A DNA stretch of 64,000 bases. It comes from Papilionanthe hookeriana x Papilionanthe teres (Eukaryota; Streptophyta; Magnoliopsida; Asparagales; Orchidaceae). Below the pieces are notes generated by a model, which worked only from the letters and a program-made list of their open reading frames with translations, made no database searches and was not told the DNA's origin. Made by a program: the position numbers and the translations under genes. The stretch is from contig CM040426.1 in assembly GCA_022702705.1 (NCBI GenBank), positions 75,475,306 to 75,539,305 of the forward strand, read 5' to 3'. Shown piece by piece: positions 12,479 through 24,238 of this stretch. Position 1 is the stretch's first letter. Every line of letters begins with the position of its first letter.

Positions 12479-12835
12479 AGGTTACTGCCTCTACCGTACA
12501 CCCATTTTTTGAGCCGCTGCCACCACAGTGCGCCTACCCTTTCAGGTCACTACCTCCATGACACACCCATTCTTTTAAATTGCTACCTCCATGGCACGCC
12601 CACCCTTTCGGGTCACTGTCGCCATGGCACACCCATCATTTGACTCGCTGCCACCACGACACGCCCACCCTTCCTGGTCACTCCCTCCACGGTACACCCA
12701 TTCCTTTGGGTCATTGCCTCCACGGCACGCCCATCTTTCTGCATCACCACCTCTATGACAGAATCATCCTTTTAGGTCAACGCCTCTACGACACACTCGC
12801 TCCTGAGTCACTGCCTTCACGACACACCCTTCACC
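12479..12835 (+). repeat. 33-bp minisatellite, about 10-11 diverged units
   Basis: The consensus unit is roughly CACTGCCTCCACGGCACGCC followed by CATCCTTT and GGGT, repeated every 32-34 bp. About three reversed units remain at 15430-15525 (GGGCGTGTCATGGAGGCA). Confidence 0.8.
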
Positions 12836-13129
12836 ACTTTTATCATATGTTTTGCATTTGCATGTGTGTTGTTTCTGCCCGTCTTTCCTCTTATTTTTGG
12901 AGTAGTGAGCTTGTCGATCGTCGTATAATTTCATTCTCTAAATAAATCTCACTTATGAGTCATATGAATAACCCAAAGAAGAGAGGAATCAAAAAAGACA
13001 GACATGTGATAAATACGACGGACAAGATAAAAAAAACAAACATGAATAACCTACGCACGATAAAGTTCACAAGAATATATAAAGTATGTCCGCCCAAACA
13101 AGATCGGGAGGAGGCACATTAAACCAATA

Positions 13130-15390
13130 TTCACAAAAGAATACCTATATAGGCTAACCATAACCAGAGAATCATGAGTTGATGTTTGTTCTGAGGTCAA
13201 GTGCACTCCCAATACTTATCCCACTTGATTAATTACATCTTGGGGATGCCCAAGAATACTCTCGATAAAAGGAGTTTCACTTGTATTATCGTGAACCTGA
13301 AGAAATGTCAACAAAGGAGTGGTTATTCCGAACGGGAAAGTCTTGATGCTTCAAAACTCACGCTAAGTCGTCGGGCAGAGATTGAGTCTCTCATATCCCA
13401 AGTTGGTAATGATTCATCGACATACAAAGCCTACAAAATAACAATAATCATATTGACGGGGATATCTCGATATGTCAAAGCACGTTTGGGCTATAAGGGT
13501 AGAGGACAAATTGTCGTATTCTAAACAGACAGCAGCTCATCGGCATCAGACCTTCAAGAAGGTACCAACGAAGGCAACACGAGCAATATGGCTTAACAGT
13601 AGTCAAAAGAATGGATGAGTATTCCATAGGGATAGAGGTAGTCAGGTCGGGGTACCACAGACCCATACTCCCAAGCCACTAAGACCCTAAGTTTACTTGA
13701 TCATGAAGATGGTCGACCCAACACGTCTTGAGATCCCCGGTCAGCAATCCGTGAATTGTGTTGTCTGCGGAGACCTTGCTAGCCCTAAGGTCAGAGGAAC
13801 GAAACTCTATCCTATGATTATCGGCTACAGCTTAAAGAGGTGGCATTATACCCACCGAATTGGTGAGCATACCGCATGAAAGAAAGGGAGAGGGAGGTCC
13901 AGCTATAAAATTGGAAATGCTCTAACAAAAGGACTTACATCCCGTATGAAACGGGGGGTCTTCTAACACACTTGAAGTATTAGACAATCTTCAATCTAGA
14001 AAAAGGTATGTTGGGTCAGTCGGATTGAAGAAGCATGCAGGCTCCTCCTCAGGACATGCATATATGAATTTAGTTATCTAGAGGGTCCTTAATTATTGTT
14101 GATGTCATATTATATGGCTTGGGTGATATCTATGCAATTCAAATCATATTAAAACCGTCTCGACGGCTATGCAGAAAAGTAAATGTATTTTTTGAAAATT
14201 TTAAATCTTTTAATCCTAAATTTTTATTTACCTTGAATCTTTTATTAGGATTTTTATGTAGAAAAAATTACAATTTTTAGGTTTAAGAGAGTTTATATTA
14301 TATTTTTCGTGAAATCTCAGATGCATAGAAATAAACAATGAAGCTTCATTCAGGCATACCCAAGCGCTCAACAAAAGAGCAAAGCACTCAAAAATAATAA
14401 AAGAAGCCAAAACGCAACTAGGTTGGCAACAGATCTCAGGAAAACAGAAGAAACGGTCAGACTCCGCGTAAACATGCCTGGTCCTATGTCTATACAAGAA
14501 TGTATAAATTTTGGACTTAAGATATGGGACACGATCTGCCGCTCCTGGTCATCATCACGTAGTTTGGTGGGTCATCGGTCTCGAAACCCGTACCTGTTCA
14601 TTATTTTCGATCCAGACTTAGCCTAGATCTACCATATACATTTGAAAAGAGAAAATAAAAGACTCAACCTGCATGAAAACAATCATTAGCGGGGAAAGTC
14701 ATGCAACACAAAATAGGTCGTGTCTTGTAATCGGGGGAGCTAAATAGCACCTCCAAGCAAAGAATTAAAAATCATTACTTGCTCCCCATAGCAGCACCTG
14801 TGTGAGTGTGTATGTAGGCACAACACCATGCAGAAGAACGCCCTGCTATACTGTCATGCATGTCAAACACACTAACATACCAAAAGCAATAAGGTGACAC
14901 ATGGCTAGCACAAGCAACACATAACAAAATAATAACCAAAGGCATCTCAAAATACTACATAACATCCTAAATCCTAGCCTAGTACACCATCTAACGAGAA
15001 AGTGTCATAACAATCATCTAAGTATAGGGTCAATCCCCGAGTAAACTATGGCTTTGACAGGGTCGCGTTACTGACCCCGCTCTAAAGATCCAAGGGATCT
15101 AAAGAGTATCACCCAATGTGGATTTTAAAAGAAGAGTTGGTCTTACATATGGCCTAGTTTTCTATGCGTACAATTTTTAAATTATTATGGATGAAATAAG
15201 TAGAAAAAATATAAAATCAGGCCGTAAAATGCAGGGTAACACGAGTTAGATCTATTGGATCCTCAACACAATCATACTCATGTCAATCTCAGTGACTAAA
15301 CTTTTAATGCTCACCAGACCAACCCGACAAGCAATGCTCGTTAAGGCATCGCGACCGACAGAGTCACTCACCTACCGAGCCTAACTTAAT
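13130..15390 (+). repeat. Unclassified large element, copy 1, segments A and C
   Basis: This matches the reverse strand of 20060-17900 over its whole length. Matching landmarks are TACCACAGACC (about 13650), AAGATGGTCGACCCAACAC (13705), GTGAATTGTG (13751), GGAACGAAACTCTAT (13796) and TATACCCACC (13848). They continue with a TAATTTTTAGG-type AT-rich stretch near 14270, CGTAAACATGC (14467), GAGCTAAATAGCACCT (14737) and CACAATCATACTC (15269). Translating both copies gives parallel remnants, for example NYILGMPKNT (13225) against NYILGVPKNT in the other copy, and CWVSRIEE against CWVGRVEE. The parent therefore probably had a protein-coding region here, now broken by stops. No standard transposase or reverse-transcriptase motif is recognisable. 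Confidence 0.65.
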
Positions 15391-15429
15391 ATTCATGTGT
15401 GCATGCAAATGCAACAGACAGTCACATGA

Positions 15430-17100
15430 CAGAAGTGTTGGGTATGCCATGGAGACAGTGACCCTGAAATGTGGGCGTGTCATGGAGGCAAGGGCCAAAA
15501 AATTGGACTTACTGTGGAGGCAACGGCCTTAAATATGATAATCCTCACTTGCGAGAATCATATAAGTGGGTTGAGTATGTGGGTGGATGCTCAAAATGCT
15601 ACCCAAGCAGACGATGACGACCATGCAACACGTCATGCAACACATATAACAATTAGAGTTGTTGTGCTCGGTCACCTAGCACATAGAACGCCACTAGGAA
15701 AAATTACACCTAACCTCAATAACGACCAGACAAACATGCAAATGACAAGCACATACAAGGTATAGTGCATCACACAAGCAAGCAATCAAACTCATGCACA
15801 TGCACAACATGCATTATGCAGAAAATCGATCAACCGGGCTGGGGCCGCCGGTCAAACCAAAAGTGCCCGATTGACTAGGTCGGGGCGACTGGTCAAACCC
15901 AATTGATGTCGATTGGCTCGGGACGGTCGATCAAGGCACAAGTAATGTTGACCTAGCCAAGACGGACATTCTAAGCAGAGTTACATGCCGGCGGGGCCGA
16001 AGCGGTCGGTCAGTGCAAACTGAGATGCTGACCTAGTTGGGGGCTGCCAGACGAGGCAAGTGACATGTCGACCGGGTCGAGGCAAAGTGACATTCCGACA
16101 ACACTGGAGTGGTTGGTCGAGGCAGAGTAAGATGCTAACCTGACTGGGGCGGCCGGTCGAGGCGACTAGCTAAAACAAACATGCTTCAACCAAAAATATG
16201 CAACGTAAATCAAGGTAAATTAATACGCATGATAGCGAACCATGCTTGTACTAACACCCTTACTTAGGAACATAAAGGTTTGAATAATAGGATTTGCGGC
16301 ATAGCCACATCCTACTTTAGCAAGACATGTGTCAAGTTTCTCCCTAGGGATTCCGAGAGCAAAACTCTCCATGCTGTTGTGAAATGATTAGCTACAAAGT
16401 TTTTTCCAATTTCACGATGCCTCGAGGCTTTGCAAAGTGGGCTAGCTACAAAGCTATTTCTCACTTTGCAAAACCCCATTTCCCAACTTCTCTAAGAAAA
16501 TTTGGGGAAATCAATGCAAGGAGAGATAGGGACTCAGAACCGTAGGGATTTGTGCCAGGATTTGCAAAGAGAGGAAACACTTGGTTCTACAAAGGGTTAG
16601 GTCACGGACGTACATCCTATCCTAAGGCTTTCTCTAGGTAAAAAAGACGATCCATCACATAGGCACGTGGTCGCACAGTGTAACGTCGGCCGGCGGACTC
16701 ACCCCGTTTAGGCAATTGAACCCACGCGCCTGCCAAACCTAAAGCCTAGAGCTAGCTAGGAAGGAAAGAGAAGGGTCCGAGGAGGTCATACCATCGCGTT
16801 CGTTGCTCATTGTCTGGCGAAGTCCACGAAGAAGCTCTCCTTGAAAGGGGTGAGAAGACTCCCACGCTGTTTTCCCACGGGTGGTGGAGCTTCTCCCCGC
16901 AAAGAGCTTTCGGCAATGCCACGAACCTAAGAGAATGCTACACACACTACGAGCAAGACCACCAACAGAGTATAAACCACCGGCAGGAGGGCTTCGGTTA
17001 TAGCAGGAAGAAACCACGAGGGAAAGTCTCTGACCGAGGGGCTGCACCGATGAGGTAGAGGAAGCTCACTGCAGGAGGCTCTAGGCTGTCTACAAAGCCG
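15430..17100 (-). repeat. Unclassified large element, copy 2, segment B
   Basis: This is the inverted counterpart of 10130-12860. It contains the reversed 33-bp units (15430-15525), ATGTGCA-rich sequence, the reversed 40-bp minisatellite of CGGTCGA/GGTCGG words (15825-16170), GGATTTGCGGCATAGCC (16289) and TTTGCAAAGTGGGCTAGC (16431), followed by A/G-rich leader-like sequence. It meets segment C head to head near 15400. Confidence 0.6.
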
Positions 17101-17435
17101 ATGTGTGGTGCTTGGATCAGAAAGGAGGCCCGTGAGATAGGACTCAGGCTGAGAAAAGAGACTGGAGAAAAAGATCTAGGGCCGGCGGGGGTTGGATTCC
17201 AGCGTCGAGGCAGGAAGGCGGAACGCCGCCGGCAAGGACCGAACGGCCTGTCGGAAGAACTAGCCGAGGCAGGGAGAGATCGAGGTCCTTGCGCGAGAAG
17301 CCTCGAGTAGGAACTCCAGCAGCCGAGGATAGGAGGCAGCGGTCCTTGTTCACCGGTGAGGAACGCCGTCCGGCAGGCTTCAAGCGAGGGAGTTCGACCA
17401 ATTGGGAGAGAGAGGAGTGAATTAGGTTTTTAATA

Positions 17436-17494
<59 letters not shown>

Positions 17495-17500
17495 TATAAT
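17101..17500. other. Purine-rich continuation of segment B and a (TA)n(CA)n microsatellite
   Basis: GC- and purine-rich sequence to about 17420 probably belongs to the segment B copy. A (TA)21 tract at 17438-17480 is followed by (CA)7 at 17481-17494. An apparent Tyr-Ile repeat protein read through here is an artefact of the microsatellite. Confidence 0.7.
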
Positions 17501-17899
17501 TTAATTAAAACTTTTTGTACGCAAAACAGTAGCAAAAAGAGTGTCATTTATGGTTAAAATTGATGTTTCGGACGTGGACGTGAGTTTGTTTCGTCATCTA
17601 GAGTCATTTGGACAACTTCGTCGATGATCACACCAATTTAAATTTGAATCACGCACGGCGTGGCAAATGAGATATGTCGGCCTATTCGAGGTCGTCTGGT
17701 AGACAAAAACACCGACATGACTTCGCCTAATCGATAGCCAAATCCAACAGATGATCCTGACAACATGCCTCTCAACACACCCCGATCGGGCTGCAAGTTC
17801 AAGCCAAAAAAGTATCAAATTTGGTTTTCTTTGGATTTCATTTTTGTGGTTGATCATTTAAAAATTCATTTTAATTTTGGTGTGCATTGTGGTGTATGT

Positions 17900-20060
17900 G
17901 TGATACCCAATACTAGTCATCTAGGATAGTCAATAGGGAAGTCCTACAGTCGGGTCGATTCTGATGAGCAATGCGAGTTATCACATAGGGATTAACGCGA
18001 GTATGATTGTGCTAGAGATACAAAAAATTACACTTGTCACATTGCATGTTGCAGGTCATCATTTAATGATCTTTATTTTAAAACTAAAAAATGTATTGTT
18101 TTTTACTTATTACATTCGCCATAATTTTGTATGACCAGCCATCGCTTCATTAAATCCATCCTGGATGACACTTTTCATATCTCTTGAATTTTTAGGACGG
18201 GGCAGTATGGCGACCCCATCAAATTCATACATACTCGGAGACTTGTCCTAAGCACTTAGATGTTGTTTTGGACACATTCTCATTAGATTGTATGCTATGC
18301 TGTAATTTATGATGTTATGTAGTCTTTTTAATGTCTCTTGTTCTTTATTGATTTGTTTGTGTTAGCTAATCATTATTTTTTGTGTATTTTTGGTGTGATT
18401 GCATGTTTAATATGCATAGTAGTATATTATGATGTTCTTCTATAGGGAGTTGTGACTATATATATGCACACACACATATAGGGGAGAGCATGTGATGATT
18501 TTACTACATTTTTGCTTGCAGGTGCCATTTAGCTCGACTGATAAAAAGACGACTTATTATACATTGCATGTTTATTGGCTTTCTAGCTAATGTTGTTTTC
18601 ATTCATGTATAGTCATCTTTTTTTCTTTTTTCTATGTATTCTTAGAGTCCTATAAGAGTTTGTATTAGAAATAAGGTACAAACACGGATTCCGAGACAAC
18701 ATATTAGAGGAACCACATGACAGGGATAATGATGTTTTCGCTCGTGTCTCGTACCTTAATTCTAAATTACATTTATGTATACAACTAGGATCGCGCATGT
18801 ACACGCGAAGCCTGATCACTTTTTTCTTTTGAGATATGTCGCCGACCTAGCGACACCTGCCTTATATTATTTTATATTTGACATGTTTTCTTGCTTTTTC
18901 GTCATGTTTGCATGCGCAGATTAATTTTCCAGTTTGTTTTTTGTTGATCTCGGATACTACGAAAATTACAATTTAGGCTCTTTAGGATTTTAAAATTATA
19001 AATTTTGTTGCAAAAATCATAATCTTAAAAGATTGAGATAATATAAAATTTATGATTAAAATTGTCAGAATTTTTCAAAATCTGTTTTTACTATCTGGTA
19101 GGCCTTTGAACGAGATTTTAAACAGGTTGCATTGTATGGTCATATCATATGTCATACTAATAGGGCCTCCAAAATATTTAAAGACCGCTCTATATAACTA
19201 AATCATTTTTCATGTCCCGGTGAGAAGCCCCTGCCTTTCTTCAACCCGACCGACCCAGCATAGATTTCTACTCGTGGTTGTCTGGTGAGCATAGGCAGTT
19301 ATAAAACTCCCCGATCTAGAAGAGGTGTAAGTCCTTTTGTCAGGAGTGTTTCTATCTTTGTAGCAGAACCTCCTCATCTCTTTCTTTTCAATAACATCCT
19401 CATCATTTTGGTGGGTATAAGTATCGCCTCTTAGAGCTTCACCTGATAGTCGTAATATAGAGTTTCGTTCCTTTGACTTAGGCCTACTGAAGTTCTTGCG
19501 GATGTCACAATTCACAGATAGCTTACCGAGGATCTATGGATGGGTTGGGTCGACGATCTTCACGATTAGATATACTTAGGGTCCTAGAAGTTTGGGATGA
19601 TAGGTCTGTGGCACCCTGATCTGACTATCTTTAGCTTATAGGGATTACTCCTTCCTTCCTTTTGACTACCCCTATTGATGTCGCTCATTTTGCCTTCATA
19701 ATTATCATCTCGACGACCTGATTGTCAATGAGTTGTCTTCCGTTTGGAATACGACGATTTTCCCTAAACTCTTATGGCCCATATGTGGTTTGACGAGATT
19801 CCTCGTCCGGATAATTTTGTTATCTCGTATGCTCCATATGTTGATGAGTCGGTTACCAATGTGGGCCCATGATAGACTCACTCTCCGCCGGTGACTTAGC
19901 GGGAGGATTGAAAGCATTAGAGTATTCCCCTATGAAATAACTGTCGTTTAATAGCTGTGTGTTAATCGTCACTGCTAATATAAAAAAAAACTCATTCGGA
20001 TCATGAGTATTTTTAGGTACACCCAAGATGTAATTAGGCAAATGAGATTTGTCTCCCTAT
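17900..20060 (-). repeat. Unclassified large element, copy 2, segments C and A
   Basis: This is the reverse-strand counterpart of 13130-15390. The minus-strand reading gives CCACAGACCTATCATCCCAA, GTCGACCCAACCCATC, GTGAATTGTGACATCCGC, GGAACGAAACTCTAT, TATACCCACC and, further on, GCGTGTACATGCGCGATCC, GAGCTAAATGGCACCTGCAA and CACAATCATACTCGCGTTAA. The largest coding remnant (19515-19210) parallels, residue by residue in places, the frame around 13755-14010 of copy 1. It is decayed and non-functional. Confidence 0.65.
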
Positions 20061-20729
20061 GAGCACTCTAGACCTCAGAATAGACAAACATACTTGAATC
20101 TCTGGTTGTGGGTACCTAGTTATGTATTTATTCATTGATTGATCGAAGTTGCTTTCACTCTTGCTTGTTTGGGAGGACATACTTGACCCATCCTAGCGAG
20201 ATTTATTATACATAAGCTCTTCACGTTTTTTTCTTGTTTGCAGTCTTTGTTGTATGTTCTTCATTTCCAGTTCCTCTCTTCTCCTGATCATTCATATGAT
20301 CTGGAAGAGAGACTTTTTCGAAAATGAAAGTATACGACGATGGAAAAGATGTCAAACTCCTTTAAAAATAATAAAACATAAAAGAACGAAAAAAAAATGA
20401 TTTATGTTTCTTCTAATTTCATTTAGTGATAGTGGTGGCAACTCTTCTCTTTTACCCTTAATGTAGATTATAATATCGACATAGTCTTAATCGGCATAGT
20501 CTTAATCGGCATAAGAAAGATTCATAATTAGAATTTATAGGAATAGGCATATTACTTTTGAATCCAAGCACACTTAGGAAAATGAAAAAGAAAAAAAAAT
20601 GATTTTGGCTTTCACTAATTACACAAACATATCACATTAGTGATTTGTAAAATGAGAGTTTATAGATATTTATAGAGGCTTTAAAGCATTTTTATTATTG
20701 ATTGATAGAAAGTTTTTAAATCAAAGCAT

Positions 20730-21285
20730 TTTACATAATTTGATATTTAAAACCGCAAATGTATAGGAGCTTTGTATCTTTTAAATTTCATTATTTTAGA
20801 AACCTAAAAATTATCTTTTCAAAAAATTTAGTTTTAAGTAAAAATTTAGGCTTTAAGCTATTGCTTAAAACTACTTTAATAAATTAATAATTTATCTTTG
20901 TAAAAAAAATCTCATATTTAAATATATTATATTATTTGGTATGCACACACACAAATATTTACTCGTGCAAAGCCAAGTCAAGTTTGTATCATAGATTTTT
21001 GAAATTAGGGTTTCTAGCTATCGATGGAGACATTAAATTATTTTTGTTCCTAATTGACGATAACTTCTAAATGAAATCAGATCACCAAATTTGATATTTT
21101 AAATTGAAAATTTGTAAGAACTTTGTATCTTAGAAATTTTTTTATGTTAGAAAATATAAAAATCAATTTTTTTAAAAAATTACTTTTTAATAGGAATTAG
21201 GATTTTGAGCTATTGCTTTAACTTCATTTTAAAGATTTATAATTTATTTGAGTGAGAATGATCTCATACTTAAATAAACTATATA
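20730..21285. repeat. Diverged tandem duplication, unit about 340 bp
   Basis: The sequence around 20755-20950 (GGAGCTTTGTATCTT, then AGCTATTGCTT and ATCTCATA(T/C)TTAAATA) recurs at 21110-21280 (AGAACTTTGTATCTT, then AGCTATTGCTT and ATCTCATACTTAAATAAAC). Noncoding. Confidence 0.6.
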
Positions 21286-21354
21286 CTTGATCGACAATTG
21301 AACTTGTGCTTGCATGTGCAAAGTTGGAGCCATTATTCCATACAGAGAACGTAC

Positions 21355-21535
21355 GCATCCGCACGCATCTCCCGCTAATACCCATCCAATACCCTCTAAT
21401 ACCTATCCAGTACTCTCCAATACCCATCAATACTCACCTAACAGCCAATACCCAATATCCAATACACATCCATACCCATCCATACCCTCCAGTACCCCTC
21501 CAGTACCCAAAAAATCCGCACCCAGTGCCTGGGTA
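21355..21535 (+). repeat. Degenerate TACCC-rich simple-sequence tract
   Basis: About 180 bp built from variants of AATACCCATCC/AGTACCCCTCC. It is bounded by GTACGCATCCGCACGC on the left and GGGTACGTACTCCGCATGG on the right, which form a loose inverted repeat. It could be a minisatellite-bearing MITE. Confidence 0.55.
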
Positions 21536-22289
21536 CGTACTCCGCATGGAATAATTTATCGCAAAATTAGCTTAAGTTTTTGGCACCATTGCCATAAAAG
21601 GGTATTATTATTTTAGAATTTGAATCTTAACTTTAACATTCATTTATTTATTAAGAAATAAGATGAGTATATTATCATTTACAAGAACAGTTCTAATAAA
21701 CCACTAAATGATTATCTTTTTGAGAAAAAACATATTTTCAAAATTATAAAGATTATAACGTCATCTAAGTAAAAATGTGAGTACCCAATATCAATTATTA
21801 ATTTTAGATTTTAAGATGAAGAATAGAAAGATAAAAATACAATGAAATTTTATCATAAAATTAGATGAGGACATTTAAAAAGTAGATAAGGACGCTTAAA
21901 GGACATAAAATTATTTTTATGACTAAACTTCAAAATCTTAATATTTTGAATGTTTATGAAGATGTTCATATTATGTCGTATAAAATATTGAGTTGTATTA
22001 AACAAGTTGCAAAAGATTTATTTTGGGAATCAAAAGAAAAACTTTCTTACTAATAAAATAGTTGATATAGAATAATACTTACAAAAAAATGAAGTTATGT
22101 GATAAAAATTACTTTAAATATAAGAATTTGGAGAATTGGAAAAAAATATAGTTAGCCTGTAGAGGGTTTAAGAATAATTCATGATGATAAGAATTATGTT
22201 TTTAATGATCTTTATAATATATTAGATACTAAAGAGGGTAAAAGATATATGCATAATTTTATCAAGAAATGAGAAATGAAAAGTAATAA

Positions 22290-22912
22290 TCAGTGATCAA
22301 ACCATTAAAAAGAAGTGATCATTTTAAATATCTCAAGCATATTGTTCAAAGTGATAGTGATATAGATGGGGTTGTTATTAGCAGAATTCAAGTTGGATGG
22401 TTGAAGTGATGGAGTATATCGAGTATATTGTGTGATAGAAAAGTATTGCTTAAACTTAAAGAAAATTTTATAAGATGGTGGTGAGACTGGTAATGCTTTA
22501 TGGTGCATAGTTTTGCATGTAAAAGAGAAGCATAAAATTAAGTTAATTGTTGTTGTGATGGGAATGCTCGAGTGGATGAGAGGCTTTACACTTAGAGAAA
22601 ATGTGAAATGAATGAATCTATGGAAGTGTTGGAGTAGCTACAATAACATACATGATTATAGAGTGTCACCTTAGATGGTTTAGTCACGTTAAATGTCAAC
22701 CATCTGCTGATCCTGTTTGGAGAGTGGATGTTTTAAATTTAACTAGTGTTAAAAAGAGGTAGACCTGAAAAGACTTGGGCATATTTTAAGAAAAACGATC
22801 TTAATTTCTTAGCATAAAAAGAAAATTTGACACTCAACAGAATATAAAAGAGAAAAATACTTCATTTAGTCGGCCCCACTTAGTGTGGCAATGACTTTGT
22901 CATTGTTGTATG
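22290..22912 (+). mobile_element. Decayed LINE 3' end (reverse-transcriptase C-terminal region)
   Basis: At DNA level it matches the better frame at 57306-57932 (CATATTGTTCAAAGTGATAG, ATTCAAGTTGGATGG, TTGTGTGATAGAAAAGTA, TTTATAAGATGGTGGTGAGA). It runs on to the diagnostic plant LINE tail TCGGCCCCACTTAGTGTGGC (22870) with a GTTGT-type end. Stops and frameshifts break every frame. A 5'-truncated LINE copy. Confidence 0.75.
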
Positions 22913-24238
22913 CTTAATATTAATGAACTGAAACTTATTTAGTTCAATATTTATTTTTTTGTACCATTTAGTCTTGCATTGTTATTATGCATGTATATTT
23001 TAGTTCACGAGTGTTGTGCAGCGATCTTCGTTGTCAAAACGGGAAGCGTTCGTCGGGTCTTCGGTCCAGATTGCATTGGAAGTTGGTTCTTTCTTCTCCT
23101 AATCCAACTCTAATTAGTTTAAGTTTAAGGCATAGATCCCTCTTCATTATAGAGTTTAGAAGCACATCCCTTGTAATTAAGAAAAAAATTCAAACAACTC
23201 TATCGAATGATTCAGAGAGATTCTCACAATCACACCGCATATTGTGGCTATTTTAGTGCTTGAATTATATCAGAATTGAATGATATTAAGCTCTTTGATA
23301 TCATCTAATCAAGACACTTGATTCGACTATAATCTTATAAGTTTTGAAATCCATATGACCTTTCAACTAACCATCCTAAACTTCCAAAAGTGATCTAATG
23401 ACTCAAAACAAGCTTGATCTGACACAAATTAGACTAATTTTAATGTCTTTGCGAGCCACTTGGTTTGAGTTCATTTGACTATAAATTTATTAAAATCAGC
23501 CTTGAATAATTTTTAATTCACGTTTTAAAGTTTATTGCTAAAAAGAAGCTTTGGCATTCATGCCACATCTAGAATTATGACAAATGACAAAATTTGTTAA
23601 TGCTCAATTACTTATAATACAATAATAATGTCGAAAATATACACTATAGGCCTAAAATTATATAAAAATATATTATGAAAAATTTATAACATAACTATAA
23701 TAATCGAATATATACAATGACAATGACAAATTAACTATTCTGACATTTTTCTCCTTCGTTTCACCATTTGTCTATGCAGTTTTCATGCCAGAATGCAGCT
23801 ACATGACTACAAGAGCATGGACAAACTAATTACCTGTTTATTGAAAATATACGATAAGAACATTTTTAACACAGCATTATAATATATATAATATTTAAAA
23901 TAATATATACTAGTTACTTAAATTAAATAAGTATGAAATAAATAATCTTGATAAGCAATAGCAAAACACCACCAAATAATCAATTATCACAGCAGCGAAG
24001 GATAAAACCAACGATAAATATTGGTCTCCACAGAGAGTTTACCACCACAAACATAAAACAAGTAACAAGTTTACACACCACAATAATCAGTCATAATCTC
24101 ACATAGAAAATAGAACCAAACAATACACAACAAACAAAAAAGTATATATAGTTCCACTCATTCATTCCACTCAAAAAAATAACAAAATCACCAACCAAAG
24201 TTTTAGCTGCCTTGCCATGAAAAATAGCTGAAGGCTTA
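22913..24238. other. Intergenic and 3' flank of the PABP gene
   Basis: Nothing coding is seen. The part next to 24239 should contain the PABP 3' untranslated region (minus strand). No polyadenylation site can be fixed from sequence alone. Confidence 0.5.

Larger units (their letters stand above)
10130..12860 (+). repeat. Unclassified large element, copy 1, segment B
   Basis: This matches the reverse strand of about 17100-15430. Shared landmarks in order are a C/T-rich leader, TTTGTAGCTAGC(T/C)CACTT(C/T)GCAAA (about 11262), GCTATTCCC/AGCTAGCC-type words, TATGCCGCAAA(A/T)CC (11399), a 40-bp minisatellite, ATGTGCAT-rich sequence and a 33-bp minisatellite. The start includes repeated (G)TGACCACGCC words (10167-10230) also found at 58.45-58.57 kb. 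No intact frame is present. It could be a long LTR or the untranslated part of a retroelement. Confidence 0.6.

Noticed and set aside
13201..13524. 107-codon frame as a possible host gene
   Set aside because: The same remnant occurs broken in the inverted copy near 19.9-20.0 kb, so it belongs to the repeated element.
17144..17491. 115-codon minus-strand frame starting with a Tyr-Ile run
   Set aside because: Translated (TA)n(CA)n microsatellite joined to repeat sequence.
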